Assembly: GCF_003797775.2 (NCBI RefSeq)
Contig: NZ_CP060725.1
Coordinates: 744,001 to 808,000 of the forward strand
Reading direction: 5' to 3'
DNA length: 64,000 nt
DNA from: Sphingopyxis sp. OPL5
Lineage (GTDB): Bacteria; Pseudomonadota; Alphaproteobacteria; Sphingomonadales; Sphingomonadaceae
The notes beneath the pieces are model-generated. The model was not told the DNA's origin, ran no database searches, and was given only the letters and a program-made list of their open reading frames with translations. How positions within the stretch are numbered: the stretch's first letter is position 1; every line of letters begins with the position of its first letter. This document shows positions 8,357 to 16,549 of the stretch, one piece after another. A program made the position numbers and the translations under genes.

Positions 8357-9310
8357 ATGCAGGGGGACGACCAAGTTTTGACCGTGGCGCTCGGCGATAG
8401 CGCCGCCGGCTTGCGCCTCGACCGGGCGCTGGCCGAAGCCCTGCCCGACCTGTCGCGCGAACGATTGAAGACGCTGATCAAGGGCGGCCGCGTCGCCCGC
8501 GGCGACGGCACGATCCTCTGGGACCCCTCGGCGAAGGCCGCGCCGGCGACGCTCGAGCTGCGCCTGCCCAAGCCCGCGCCCGCGCATAATGTGGCGCAGG
8601 ACCTGGGCCTCGTCATCGCCTATGAGGACGAGCATCTGATCGTCGTCGACAAGCCCGCGGGACTCGTCGTCCATCCGGCGGCAGGCAATTTCGACGGCAC
8701 GCTGGTCAACGCCCTGCTCCACCATTGCGCCGGGCAATTGTCGGGCGTTGGCGGGGTCGCGCGGCCGGGGATCGTCCACCGCATCGACAAGGACACCAGC
8801 GGGCTGATCGTCGCCGCCAAGCACGACAAGGCGCACGAAGGCCTGGCGAAGCAATTCGCCGCGCACAGCATCGACCGGCGTTATCTGGCGCTCGCCACCG
8901 GCCGCCCGATGCCGGCGAACGGCACCGTCAACGCCGCGCTCGGGCGTTCAGCGACCAACCGCAAGAAGATGGCGGTGGTCGCCGAGGACCGCGGCAAGCA
9001 TGCGATCACCCATTATCGCACGGTCGAGCCGCTAAAGGGCGCGACGCTGATCGAATGCCGGCTGGAGACCGGGCGCACCCACCAGGTGCGCGTTCATATG
9101 ATGCATATCGGTCACCCTTTGGTCGGCGATCCGGTCTATGGCCGCGCCAAAAAGCCACTGTCGGACGTACTGAAAGCGCGGAATTTCACGCGCCAGGCAT
9201 TGCACGCCGCCCATTTGGGCTTTATTCATCCGGTGACCGGTAACGTCATCGCGCTCGACAGCGAAATACCCCCCGATATGCGGGAACTGATCGACATATT
9301 GCGCGTTTAG
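8357..9310 (+). CDS. rluD: RluA-family 23S rRNA pseudouridine synthase (RluD-like)
   Basis: The enzyme isomerises uridines to pseudouridines in 23S rRNA. The 317-residue protein has an N-terminal S4 RNA-binding domain (about residues 18-80) and an RluA catalytic domain. Asp144 in VHRIDKDTSGL is the catalytic aspartate. LETGRTHQVRVHM is the conserved C-terminal motif. The S4 plus RluA layout fits RluD better than RluA, but target positions cannot be read from sequence. It is followed after about 80 bases by rpoH. Confidence 0.88.
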   Translation: MQGDDQVLTVALGDSAAGLRLDRALAEALPDLSRERLKTLIKGGRVARGDGTILWDPSAKAAPATLELRLPKPAPAHNVAQDLGLVIAYEDEHLIVVDKPAGLVVHPAAGNFDGTLVNALLHHCAGQLSGVGGVARPGIVHRIDKDTSGLIVAAKHDKAHEGLAKQFAAHSIDRRYLALATGRPMPANGTVNAALGRSATNRKKMAVVAEDRGKHAITHYRTVEPLKGATLIECRLETGRTHQVRVHMMHIGHPLVGDPVYGRAKKPLSDVLKARNFTRQALHAAHLGFIHPVTGNVIALDSEIPPDMRELIDILRV

Positions 9311-9391
9311 GTTTCGAATGAAAATCTATTTTGACCGCGGGACCCAACTGCGGCATTCATGGTTCAAGGATTTAAGGGAAGACGCTCTCCA

Positions 9392-10294
9392 ATGGCTAAC
9401 AAAAGCAATGTTCCCGCGACGGTGCCGGCGCTTGGCGGCGAAGCCAGCCTCAACCGGTATTTGTCCGAAATTCGCAAATTCCCGCTGCTCACCCCCGAGC
9501 AGGAGTTCATGCTCGCCAAACGTTTCCAGGAACATGGCGACAATGAAGCCGCGGCGCAGCTCGTCACCAGCCATCTGCGGCTCGTGGCGAAGATCGCCAT
9601 GGGCTATCGCGGCTATGGCCTGCCGGTCAGCGAGCTGATCAGCGAAGGCAATATCGGCCTGATGCAGGGGGTGAAGAAGTTCGACCCCGATCGCGGCTTC
9701 CGCCTCGCGACCTACGCGATGTGGTGGATCCGCGCCTCGATCCAGGAATTCATCCTGCGCTCGTGGAGCCTCGTCAAAATGGGCACCACCGCGGCGCAGA
9801 AGAAGCTGTTCTTCAACCTCCGCCGGATGAAGAACCAGCTCGAAGCGTTCGAGGACGGCGACCTGACGCCCGAACATCTGACCAAGATCGCGACCGACCT
9901 CGGCGTCACCGAGGACGAGGTCACCAGCATGAACCGCCGCATGGCGATGGGCGGCGACACGTCGCTCAACGTGCCGATGGGCGAGGATGGCGACAGCCAG
10001 TGGCAGGATCTGCTCGGCGATGAAGGCCCGTTGCAGGACGAGCGCGTTGCCGAAGCGCAGGAGCGCGACGTGCGCCACTCGCTGCTCAACGAGGCGCTCG
10101 ACACGCTGGGTGAGCGCGAACGCCACATCCTGACCGAGCGCCGCCTGACCGACGATCCCAAGACGCTCGAGGATTTGAGCCAGGTCTATGACGTCAGCCG
10201 CGAACGCGTCCGCCAGATCGAGGTGCGCGCGTTCGAAAAGCTGCAGAAAGCGATGCTCAAGCTCGCGGGCGACCGGCGGTTGGTCGGCGCCTGA
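9392..10294 (+). CDS. rpoH: RNA polymerase heat-shock sigma factor RpoH (sigma32)
   Basis: This sigma factor directs transcription of heat-shock genes. The 300-residue protein has region 2 (SEGNIGLMQGVKKFDPDRGFRL-type core, ATYAMWWIR). It carries the RpoH box QKKLFFNLR, which separates RpoH from RpoD and RpoS. Region 4 has LGERERHILTERRL and the helix-turn-helix VSRERVRQIEVRAFEKL. The ATG at 9392 is chosen because the family begins at about this point and a GGGAAG lies upstream. The frame is open to 9359. A poor TTGACC/CATTCA pair at 9331-9359 is the only promoter-like match in the gap after rluD. Confidence 0.94.
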   Translation: MANKSNVPATVPALGGEASLNRYLSEIRKFPLLTPEQEFMLAKRFQEHGDNEAAAQLVTSHLRLVAKIAMGYRGYGLPVSELISEGNIGLMQGVKKFDPDRGFRLATYAMWWIRASIQEFILRSWSLVKMGTTAAQKKLFFNLRRMKNQLEAFEDGDLTPEHLTKIATDLGVTEDEVTSMNRRMAMGGDTSLNVPMGEDGDSQWQDLLGDEGPLQDERVAEAQERDVRHSLLNEALDTLGERERHILTERRLTDDPKTLEDLSQVYDVSRERVRQIEVRAFEKLQKAMLKLAGDRRLVGA

Positions 10295-10353
10295 CCGGGC
10301 GCAGGAAATCGGGGCGACACGACCGGGCTTTTCCGGATGAAGGAGTGTTTGCC

Positions 10354-10740
10354 ATGCGTTTCCTGACCCTCGCCGCCGCGGCCCTCGCCATCGCCCTGCC
10401 CGTCACCGCCGCCGAAGCTCCGGCGAAGGTGACGGTCGAGATGGCGAATTTCAGCTACACCCCCGCCGACCTGCATCTGCACGCCGGACACAGCGTGACG
10501 ATCCATTTCGTCAACACCGGGTCGGGCGGGCACGACTTCACCGCCGAAGAATTTTTCGCGGCGGCGATGATGGACGCCGCCAATCGCGCGCACGTCGGCG
10601 GCGCCAAGGGCCGCGTCTCGCTCGGCAAGGGCGAAAGCGCCGATGTGACGCTGGTCCCGAAGGCCGGCACATACAAGGTCCATTGCTCGCACTTCATGCA
10701 TTCAACGATGGGCATGACGGGCAAGATCATCGTCGACTGA
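10354..10740 (+). CDS. Periplasmic cupredoxin (blue copper protein)
   Basis: The 128-residue protein has a signal peptide (RFLTLAAAALAIALPVTAAEA, cleavage near residue 20) and one cupredoxin fold. Likely copper ligands are His60 (GGHDF), Cys111, His113 or His116 and a C-terminal Met in CSHFMHSTMGM. The role is probably electron transfer or copper handling in the periplasm. The start at 10354 is set by AAGGAG at 10340-10345, eight bases upstream. No partner oxidase or copper exporter is nearby. It converges with an outer-membrane-type protein gene. Confidence 0.82.
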   Translation: MRFLTLAAAALAIALPVTAAEAPAKVTVEMANFSYTPADLHLHAGHSVTIHFVNTGSGGHDFTAEEFFAAAMMDAANRAHVGGAKGRVSLGKGESADVTLVPKAGTYKVHCSHFMHSTMGMTGKIIVD

Positions 10741-10764
10741 CCGCCCCCATCAAAACCACCACCG

Positions 10765-11562
10765 TCAAAAACGCCGGACATAACCCGCATAGAGTTCGAC
10801 ATCGGGGCTGTCGCGATTCAGGCCCGTATTGACGCCGACATCCCACTGGCTCTCGGCGTCGGGCTGCCAGCCCAGCGACAGGCCCGCGAGCGCCTCGGTG
10901 CTGCGCCCGCCGGGGTCGTCGTCGCGCGTGAGGGATAGTTCGGCGGCCGCCGACACATCGTCCGACACATCGAAACCCAGCCCGACCACCGTGCCATAGG
11001 CCAGATGGCGACCGTCGCCATCGGCATCGACCGCCGCGTCGACATGCGGCGTCAGTCCGAGCGAGACCGCCCCCAGATCGAAGCTGGCGGGCACCAGCAG
11101 CCCCGCGCCCCAATCGCCCGCGCCGACGCCCGCACCGCCCACCGGCAGGGTCGCATAGGGCATGACGGCGATCGAGAACCCCGAGCCATCGGGATTGCGC
11201 AAGTTCTGGCGTAGCGCGAGCGTGACGTCCCCGGTTCGTATCGTGCTGCTGGTGTGGCCCGTCGCCCGATCGCGCTCGCGCACATGGCCGAGCATCGTCC
11301 AGCCGACCTGCAACTCCAGCGACGGGGTGAGGCCCGCGCGAAGCAATGCATCGCCGAACACCCAGCTGTCGGTCCGGCTATCCGCGCCGCGATCGAGCGT
11401 CCAGTCGGCGAGACCGATCTCCAGCATCGTCCGGCCCTCATCGACCGTGCAGGCCGGCGTGCCAAGCCCCGGGCGGTCGGGACAAAGGTCGCGTGCCTCC
11501 GCCGCAAAAGCCGGCGCACTCAACGCGACGGCGGCGAACAGCATGATCTGCCGCAGTGGCAT
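10765..11562 (-). CDS. Secreted beta-rich protein, transporter/MetA-pathway outer membrane type
   Basis: The 265-residue product begins with a signal peptide (LRQIMLFAAVALSAPAFAAEA). The rest is made of alternating short strands ending in an aromatic residue (final residues VELYAGYVRRF), as in outer-membrane barrels. It resembles proteins annotated as transporter or phenol-degradation (MetA) outer membrane protein. Substrate cannot be inferred. The start ATG at 11562 has AAGGGGA upstream. The frame stays open to 11967, but that part is antisense to mtgA. Two cysteines near the N-terminus of the mature protein (LCPD, PACTV) may form a disulphide. Confidence 0.65.
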   Translation of the reverse strand: MPLRQIMLFAAVALSAPAFAAEARDLCPDRPGLGTPACTVDEGRTMLEIGLADWTLDRGADSRTDSWVFGDALLRAGLTPSLELQVGWTMLGHVRERDRATGHTSSTIRTGDVTLALRQNLRNPDGSGFSIAVMPYATLPVGGAGVGAGDWGAGLLVPASFDLGAVSLGLTPHVDAAVDADGDGRHLAYGTVVGLGFDVSDDVSAAAELSLTRDDDPGGRSTEALAGLSLGWQPDAESQWDVGVNTGLNRDSPDVELYAGYVRRF

Positions 11563-11662
11563 CCTATTCCCCTTCGTGTCCGGCCGGTCTTTCTTGTCCC
11601 GGAAAGCGCGATTGCAATCAAGCCCGCTTGCCTCGCCGCGACGAGCGGCTAGTTTGCCGCGC

Positions 11663-12370
11663 ATGGCAACGAAGACCCGCGCGTCGAAGCGCAAACTCCC
11701 CTGGTATCTGCGGCCGTTCAAATGGCTGCTGTGGTTCATCATCCTGTCGGCCCTGTGGGTGCTGATATACGCCGTCGTGCCACCGCCAGTGACGGTGACG
11801 ATGCTGACCGACGGCAATGGCATTACCAAGGACTGGACCAGCCTGTCGAACATCGACCGCAACATGGTCGGCGCCGCGATCGCCGCCGAGGACGGGAAAT
11901 TCTGCAGCCATGACGGCTTCGACCGCGACGCGATCGAGCAGGCGATCGAGCGCAATGCCAAGGGCAAGCGCCTGCGCGGCGGATCGACGATCAGCCAGCA
12001 GACCGCGAAGAACGTGTTTCTGTGGCAGGGCAGCGGCTGGACGCGTTACGTCCGCAAGGTTCCCGAAATCTGGTTCACCTTCCTGATCGAAAAACTGTGG
12101 AGCAAACGGCGGATCATTGAGGTCTATCTCAACGTCGCCGAAACCGGCCTCGGCACCTATGGCGTCGAAGCCGGGGCGCAGCGCTATTTCAAACATGGCG
12201 CGGGCAAGCTGACCCCGTCCGAGGCCGCGCGCATCGCCGCGATCCTGCCCTTGCCCAAGAAGCGCGAGGCGATCAGCCCGTCGGGCTTCACCCGCCGTTA
12301 CGGCAACACGATCCGCGCGCGCATCGGGGTTGTCCGGCGCGAGGGGCTGGATGCCTGCATCTACAAATAG
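11663..12370 (+). CDS. mtgA: Monofunctional biosynthetic peptidoglycan transglycosylase MtgA
   Basis: The enzyme polymerises lipid II into glycan strands (GT51 family). The 235-residue protein has one N-terminal membrane anchor (about residues 19-40). The family motifs follow: AAEDGKFCSHDG with catalytic Glu76, RGGSTISQQTAKN, and KRRIIEVYLNVAETG. There is no transpeptidase domain. The ATG at 11663 is the first that gives the normal MtgA N-terminus. The frame runs upstream to 11162, but that stretch is antisense to the neighbouring gene. Confidence 0.93.
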   Translation: MATKTRASKRKLPWYLRPFKWLLWFIILSALWVLIYAVVPPPVTVTMLTDGNGITKDWTSLSNIDRNMVGAAIAAEDGKFCSHDGFDRDAIEQAIERNAKGKRLRGGSTISQQTAKNVFLWQGSGWTRYVRKVPEIWFTFLIEKLWSKRRIIEVYLNVAETGLGTYGVEAGAQRYFKHGAGKLTPSEAARIAAILPLPKKREAISPSGFTRRYGNTIRARIGVVRREGLDACIYK

Positions 12371-12431
12371 ACGCCGCTCACCACCTGGAGGTCAATGGCG
12401 GCTTGGGATGGTAAGCGGACACTCCGGCACA

Positions 12432-12463
12432 ACCCGTTCCCCGGCGAAGGCCAGGGAACGGGT
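12432..12463. terminator. Perfect 10-bp hairpin between convergent genes
   Basis: ACCCGTTCCC (12432-12441) and GGGAACGGGT (12454-12463) are exact inverse copies around a 12-base loop. They lie between the stops of mtgA (plus) and the next gene (minus). There is no T-run on either side, so it is either a shared structured 3' end or a small palindromic repeat. The rest of the 12371-12527 gap shows nothing else. Confidence 0.45.
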
Positions 12464-12527
12464 CCGATAGGCCCACTATCGCCCGAAACCAGCCATTCCC
12501 TTTTCGTCCAGGTCGCCTGCGGCGGCC

Positions 12528-12953
12528 CTATTCCGACGCGTCGCGCGCCGCGTCGGCGACCAACAGTCCGCCGACCACGAGGACCGCGACGACACCGATC
12601 GCGATGCCCACCTCGGTCGAGAGATTGTTCCGCTGTTTCCGCTCGATCGGACGGCCGTTGAGCAACAGACTCTGTTCGCCGTCGAGCGCGATGCCGATCC
12701 GGCTTTCAAAGCGCCGCACTTCGCGATCCGACTGGCGGCTGCCGTCGATGTTGATGGTGTCGCGCGCGAGACGCAGTTCGAGGCGCGGTGCCTCCTTATG
12801 CCGGCCGCCGCCCAAAGGCAGCGTGAAGCCAACGCCAACGATGCCCTCGGCACGACCGAGCCCCTGATCGCGAAAACCCCCGGACTGGGCCAAGGCAGGC
12901 GTCGTCAGCGCCGCGGTGAGCAGCATCGCGATTATCGTTCGCATATCGTCCAT
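12528..12953 (-). CDS. Small secreted or membrane protein of unknown function
   Basis: The 141-residue product has a signal peptide (MRTIIAMLLTAALTTPALAQ). A polar middle follows, with many charged residues and the phrase LPLGGGRHKEAPRLELR. A single C-terminal hydrophobic helix (about residues 111-133, VGIAIGVVAVLVVGGLLVADA) would anchor it in the membrane. No family is recognised. ATGs at 12953 and 12944 are both possible starts. A well-formed promoter with an inverted repeat lies just upstream, so the gene is probably controlled by a dedicated repressor or activator. Confidence 0.65.
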   Translation of the reverse strand: MDDMRTIIAMLLTAALTTPALAQSGGFRDQGLGRAEGIVGVGFTLPLGGGRHKEAPRLELRLARDTINIDGSRQSDREVRRFESRIGIALDGEQSLLLNGRPIERKQRNNLSTEVGIAIGVVAVLVVGGLLVADAARDASE

Positions 12954-12975
12954 CCCCCATGTTCGCCCTGATTCA

Positions 12976-13007
12976 CTCTATGTTAAAAATATATAACATG
13001 GAGTCAA
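12976..13007 (-). promoter_or_regulatory. Promoter overlapped by a 10-bp-arm palindromic operator
   Basis: On the minus strand TTGACT (13007-13002), a 16-base spacer and TAACAT (12985-12980) form a sigma70-like promoter for the gene at 12953. An inverted repeat covers the spacer and the -10: arms at 12976-12985 (CTCTATGTTA) and 12994-13003 (TAACATGGAG), nine of ten paired, around AAAATATA. Such placement is typical of a repressor site. Confidence 0.6.
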
Positions 13008-13042
13008 TTGGAATTTACATTGTTGGCGCTTGCGCGTCCCGC

Positions 13043-13579
13043 CTACGCCGGTTTCCAGCTCTTTCGCTCTTCGGCCTGTTTAAGCACTTCGAACGCCGCC
13101 TGCCCCGCCGCGAAGCGCTTCGCGGCCTCCGCGTCGCCGGGCTTGACGTCGGGATGGCATTCCTTGGCGAGGCCCCGCCACGCCTTCTTCGTCGCCTCGA
13201 AATCGGCGTCGGGTTCGAGGTCCAATATTTCGAGCGCGCGCATCTCGTCGGCGCTACGGCTGCCGTCGCCCGACCCGCCCCATTCATAATGCTGGGCGCG
13301 GGCGTAGCTGCGCGCGCCGCGCGCTTCGTCGGCGGCGCGTTCGGCGGCATCCTCGGCGCTCAGCCCTTCGAAATAGTCCCAACCGCGATTATATTCGGCG
13401 GCGTGGGTTTCACAGAAATACCAGCGATCGGGGCTGTTCGGCGACTTGGGCGCGGGGCAGTTGCCGGGGTTGGTGCAGCCGTGCCGGTCGCACAGGCGAA
13501 CCTTCTGCGCCTCGCGCGACGACCCATAGGGGCGCCAGCGGGGGAAACCCCAGTCGTCGGATCTTTTGGCGCGGCTCAT
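13043..13579 (-). CDS. J-domain (DnaJ-like) protein
   Basis: The 178-residue protein ends with a J domain at about residues 113-172, where the HPD tripeptide needed to stimulate a DnaK ATPase is intact (KECHPDVKPGD). The N-terminal part has four cysteines (LCDRHGCTNPGNC, YFCETH) that could bind a metal. This resembles small alphaproteobacterial J proteins that lack the DnaJ zinc and C-terminal substrate domains. The partner is presumably DnaK. It reads toward the operator region upstream of the 12953 gene. Confidence 0.85.
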   Translation of the reverse strand: MSRAKRSDDWGFPRWRPYGSSREAQKVRLCDRHGCTNPGNCPAPKSPNSPDRWYFCETHAAEYNRGWDYFEGLSAEDAAERAADEARGARSYARAQHYEWGGSGDGSRSADEMRALEILDLEPDADFEATKKAWRGLAKECHPDVKPGDAEAAKRFAAGQAAFEVLKQAEERKSWKPA

Positions 13580-13741
13580 CCGACCCCATGTAGCAACCGG
13601 GGTCCGAAATGGCTAGCCGAGCGGGCCGAATGCCGCTGAAAAAAGCGCTTTCCTAAAAAAGATCGCTGTGCGAGCATCCGCTGCCTGGCTCTTTCGATCG
13701 TGCATGTCCCGGTGATTTGTCACGCGTCGCCCATCACCGCT

Positions 13742-13796
13742 TAAAGCGACAAAGGAGACAGTTTCGATGCGCACATGCGTATCTTTTGTCGCTTTA
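13742..13796. repeat. Perfect 12-bp inverted repeat with a possible tiny frame
   Basis: TAAAGCGACAAA (13742-13753) and TTTGTCGCTTTA (13785-13796) are exact inverse copies around 31 bases. AAAGGAG at the left arm edge is followed by an ATG at 13767 that opens a 16-codon frame ending at 13817, inside the end of ppk2 on the other strand. The stretch 13580-13741 before it, upstream of the J-domain gene, shows no other gene; a small palindrome AAAGCGCTTT lies at 13642-13651. Confidence 0.55.
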
Positions 13797-13801
13797 GGAC
13801 T

Positions 13802-14587
13802 TCAATTCTTCGGTTGATACCCGAACGCCTTGTGCGCCAGCTTGACCGTCGCGGGGTCGAGGTCGGGCGGGGTCATCGGCACCGCGGCCTCGAGCGTGTC
13901 GGCGATGTGGGTCAATGCGGCGATGCGTCCCGCCTTCTTGTTGTTGCCGTCGATCACCGTCCACGGCGCCCAACGTGTGTTGGTCTGCGCAAACATGTCG
14001 TGCATCGCGGCGAGATAGTCGGCGCGGCGCGCGCGGTTGCGATAATCGTCGGCGCCGGTCTTCCACCGCTTCCACGGATCGTCGAGCCGGTCGGCGAAGC
14101 GCTTGTCCTGTTCGTCCTGCGTGATGTGGACGAACAGCTTGACCAGATGCGTCTTCGACCCGGTCAGTTGCGCCTCGAACTCGTTGATCTCGTCGTAACC
14201 CTTGCGCCATTCGCCTTCGCTCGCATAACCCTCGACGCGCTCGACGAGGACGCGGCCGTACCAGCTGCGGTCGAAGATCGACAATTCGCGGTTTCCCGGC
14301 AGCCGTTTCCAGAAACGCCAGAGGAAATGGCGCGATTTTTCCTCGTCGGTCGGCGCGCTGATCGGCCAGACTTCGAAATATCGCGGGTCGAGCTGCGCCG
14401 CGAGGCGGGTGATGATCCCGCCCTTGCCGGCCGCATCCCAGCCTTCGAACATGATGACGCTGCGCTGGCCGTGGGTGATATGCGCCGCCTGGATGCGTTC
14501 GAGCCGCCCCTGCAGCGCGGCGAGATCCTCGCCATAATCGCCATCATATTTGGCACCGGATTCGAAGTCGGACAGGTCGATGGTCAT
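13802..14587 (-). CDS. ppk2: Polyphosphate kinase 2
   Basis: PPK2 enzymes move phosphate between polyphosphate and nucleoside di- or monophosphates. The 261-residue protein has Walker A GWDAAGKGG (residues 49-57), a lid-type stretch (FDRSWYGRVLVERVEGY) and the conserved RWKTGADDYRNRARRADY region. The one-domain length fits class I or III; direction and nucleotide preference cannot be settled by eye. It is separate from the ppk1-ppx operon later in the window, so the cell has both polyphosphate kinase families. Confidence 0.92.
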   Translation of the reverse strand: MTIDLSDFESGAKYDGDYGEDLAALQGRLERIQAAHITHGQRSVIMFEGWDAAGKGGIITRLAAQLDPRYFEVWPISAPTDEEKSRHFLWRFWKRLPGNRELSIFDRSWYGRVLVERVEGYASEGEWRKGYDEINEFEAQLTGSKTHLVKLFVHITQDEQDKRFADRLDDPWKRWKTGADDYRNRARRADYLAAMHDMFAQTNTRWAPWTVIDGNNKKAGRIAALTHIADTLEAAVPMTPPDLDPATVKLAHKAFGYQPKN

Positions 14588-14672
14588 CGCGCGACCTTAG
14601 CCCGGTCGATGCGCGATCACCAAGCGCCCGTTGCACCGCTGTCGCCCTTTGGCACAGCGCAGCGAGCGTTTG

Positions 14673-15617
14673 TTACTGCCCGGCCATATAGGCTTGTCGC
14701 GCGTCCCAGTCGGCAAGCGCGCGGCGATGGCGGTCGATACGCGCCAGCCCCTCGCCGATGTCGCGGTTTTTCGACCCCAGGCGCTGCGCCTGCCCGTACC
14801 AGTCGATCGCGGCGGTGAAATCGCGTCGCGCCTCGGCGCAGAGGCCGAGGTTGAAGGCAAGCGCCGCGGTCGGCTCGACATCGCGTCCGATCGCCGCCCA
14901 ACTGTCGCAGGCACCCGCCTCGTCGCCCTTGGTCTGGCGGATCGCGGCTTTGAACGCCTCCGCCGCCGCCTTGGGCAGGCCCTTGCGATTTTCCTCGACG
15001 CGGACGTCTTCGGAAAAGCCGCTCGGCGCGAAGTCGCGGCGGATGGTCCCGACCTGCGCCTTCAACGTCGTTTCGACGAACGCATCGACGGTGCGGCTCG
15101 CCTTGCGGTCGGGGCAATAGACGAGTTCGTCGCGCGCACTCAGCGGGCGTGTATAGCGCACGCTGCCGTCGCCCATCGCGACCAGCCGGACATTGGTGCT
15201 GACCGTCGCCACCCGGCGTCGGCAGCGCATGTCATATTCCTCTTCCTTCAGGCATTTATTCTTGTCGGCGGGGTCCTGTTCAACGCAGCGCTTGCGCTTC
15301 TCGGTCGTGGCGGTTTCGTCGACCCCGACGCGAACATTGCCGGTGACCAGCGCATCGGTCGGCACCCCCGATTCGGGCGCAACCACCCGGAAATAGGGCC
15401 GGCCGCCAAAGCGAACGCCAGCGAGTTCGCTTTCCAGCGCCTGTGACAGGATGCTGCCGTCCTCGCCCTCGAAGCGGTCGACTGCGATACTGACCAGATC
15501 GTTGACGTTGGGGCTTCCGGCCGGGTTGGCACCCGCGATCGTCAGCGTCTCCGCCGTTGCGGGAACCGCACTACAGACCAGCGCACCGGCCAGTATCCAT
15601 CGCGAATGGCTCATCAT
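14673..15617 (-). CDS. Secreted protein with C-terminal TPR-like helices, unknown function
   Basis: The 314-residue product has a signal peptide (RWILAGALVCSAVPATAE). A beta-type middle follows with the phrases VDRFEGEDGSILSQALESEL and YFRVVAPESG. It has several cysteines (RKRCVEQ, NKCLKEEEYDMRCRRR, VYCPDRK), suggesting disulphides in the periplasm. The C-terminus (about residues 215-300) is helical and TPR-like (ALAFNLGLCAEARRDFTAAIDWYGQAQRL). The opening resembles proteins that assemble secretion or curli components, but I cannot place it in a family. Confidence 0.7.
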   Translation of the reverse strand: MMSHSRWILAGALVCSAVPATAETLTIAGANPAGSPNVNDLVSIAVDRFEGEDGSILSQALESELAGVRFGGRPYFRVVAPESGVPTDALVTGNVRVGVDETATTEKRKRCVEQDPADKNKCLKEEEYDMRCRRRVATVSTNVRLVAMGDGSVRYTRPLSARDELVYCPDRKASRTVDAFVETTLKAQVGTIRRDFAPSGFSEDVRVEENRKGLPKAAAEAFKAAIRQTKGDEAGACDSWAAIGRDVEPTAALAFNLGLCAEARRDFTAAIDWYGQAQRLGSKNRDIGEGLARIDRHRRALADWDARQAYMAGQ

Positions 15618-15671
15618 TTCCCCCCGACGCCCATCGACCCGCTGCCGGGCTATCGCAGCCCGCCAAGCGAG

Positions 15672-16547
15672 TCAAAGTTCGGTGGCGATGAAGTCGGCCA
15701 GGCGCTCGGGCGCTTCCATCGGGATGAAATGGCTGAGTTCGGCCCAATGCTCGTCGCGCACTGCGCCGAGCGAAGCGCCCAGGCCGGGCGATGTCGGGCT
15801 GACGGAAAAATCGAGAGTGCCTGCGCGCTCGCCGGTCTTGGCACGGATCACGCTGATCGGCGCCGAAATCCCACCAAACCAGCGATGGGGGTCGGTACGC
15901 AGCGCGTTGAGATAGACCGACGCCTCCAACGCGGGCGGGCAAGCCAGTTCCCACCCCTCGCCATCCGCAGCGGGAAGCAATCCAAACCGGCAATAATCGG
16001 CGAGCGCTTCGGCCCGCCAATGCGCATAGGGCGGACGCGTAGCGAAGTGCGCGGCCATCGCCTCCCAGCCATCCCAGCGATTCCGCCGCCGCGCCACCGG
16101 ATGCTCGGCGGGGTCGGGAACGGGTTGCCCGACTGCTTCGGCATAAAATTCGGGCGGCATGATCACGGGATCGACCAGAATCAGGTGACGGAAAGCCTGC
16201 GGCCGCTCGGCGGCCAGCCGTGTGAGCAGGTAACCGCCCATGCTGTGCCCGCAGCCGACGAACGTCGTTCCCGCAAAACGGTCGATCAGCGGCAACAGGA
16301 AATCGGTCGTTGCCGCCCAGTCGGACAGCGAAGCCGGCTTTGCGCTGCGCCCGTGACCGCGGCTGTCGGGCGCCACCACATGCGTCCCGGCCGGGAGCGC
16401 CGCAACGACCTGATCCCACAGCCGGGCATGAAAGCCCGTCGCGTGGAGCAGCAGCACCGATGGTCGGTCGGTGGGCTCGCCCCATTCGAACCAGCAAATG
16501 TCGCCATCCGGCGTCGACAGCCGGTGCTCCCGCGCCGCCGACGTCAT
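15672..16547 (-). CDS. Alpha/beta-hydrolase
   Basis: The 291-residue protein has an alpha/beta hydrolase fold. It has the oxyanion strand VLLLHATGFHARLWD, a nucleophile elbow with serine in GCGHSMGGYL, and a likely catalytic histidine near the C-terminus in ELSHFIPME. No signal peptide is seen, so it is cytoplasmic. The substrate is unknown. The gene begins two bases after the aspS stop and is probably cotranscribed with it. Confidence 0.85.
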   Translation of the reverse strand: MTSAAREHRLSTPDGDICWFEWGEPTDRPSVLLLHATGFHARLWDQVVAALPAGTHVVAPDSRGHGRSAKPASLSDWAATTDFLLPLIDRFAGTTFVGCGHSMGGYLLTRLAAERPQAFRHLILVDPVIMPPEFYAEAVGQPVPDPAEHPVARRRNRWDGWEAMAAHFATRPPYAHWRAEALADYCRFGLLPAADGEGWELACPPALEASVYLNALRTDPHRWFGGISAPISVIRAKTGERAGTLDFSVSPTSPGLGASLGAVRDEHWAELSHFIPMEAPERLADFIATEL

Positions 16548-16549
16548 GC

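Noticed and set aside
9331..9359. TTGACC-N17-CATTCA as the rpoH promoter
   Set aside because: The -10 is poor and the spacing alone is not convincing; mentioned only within the rpoH entry.
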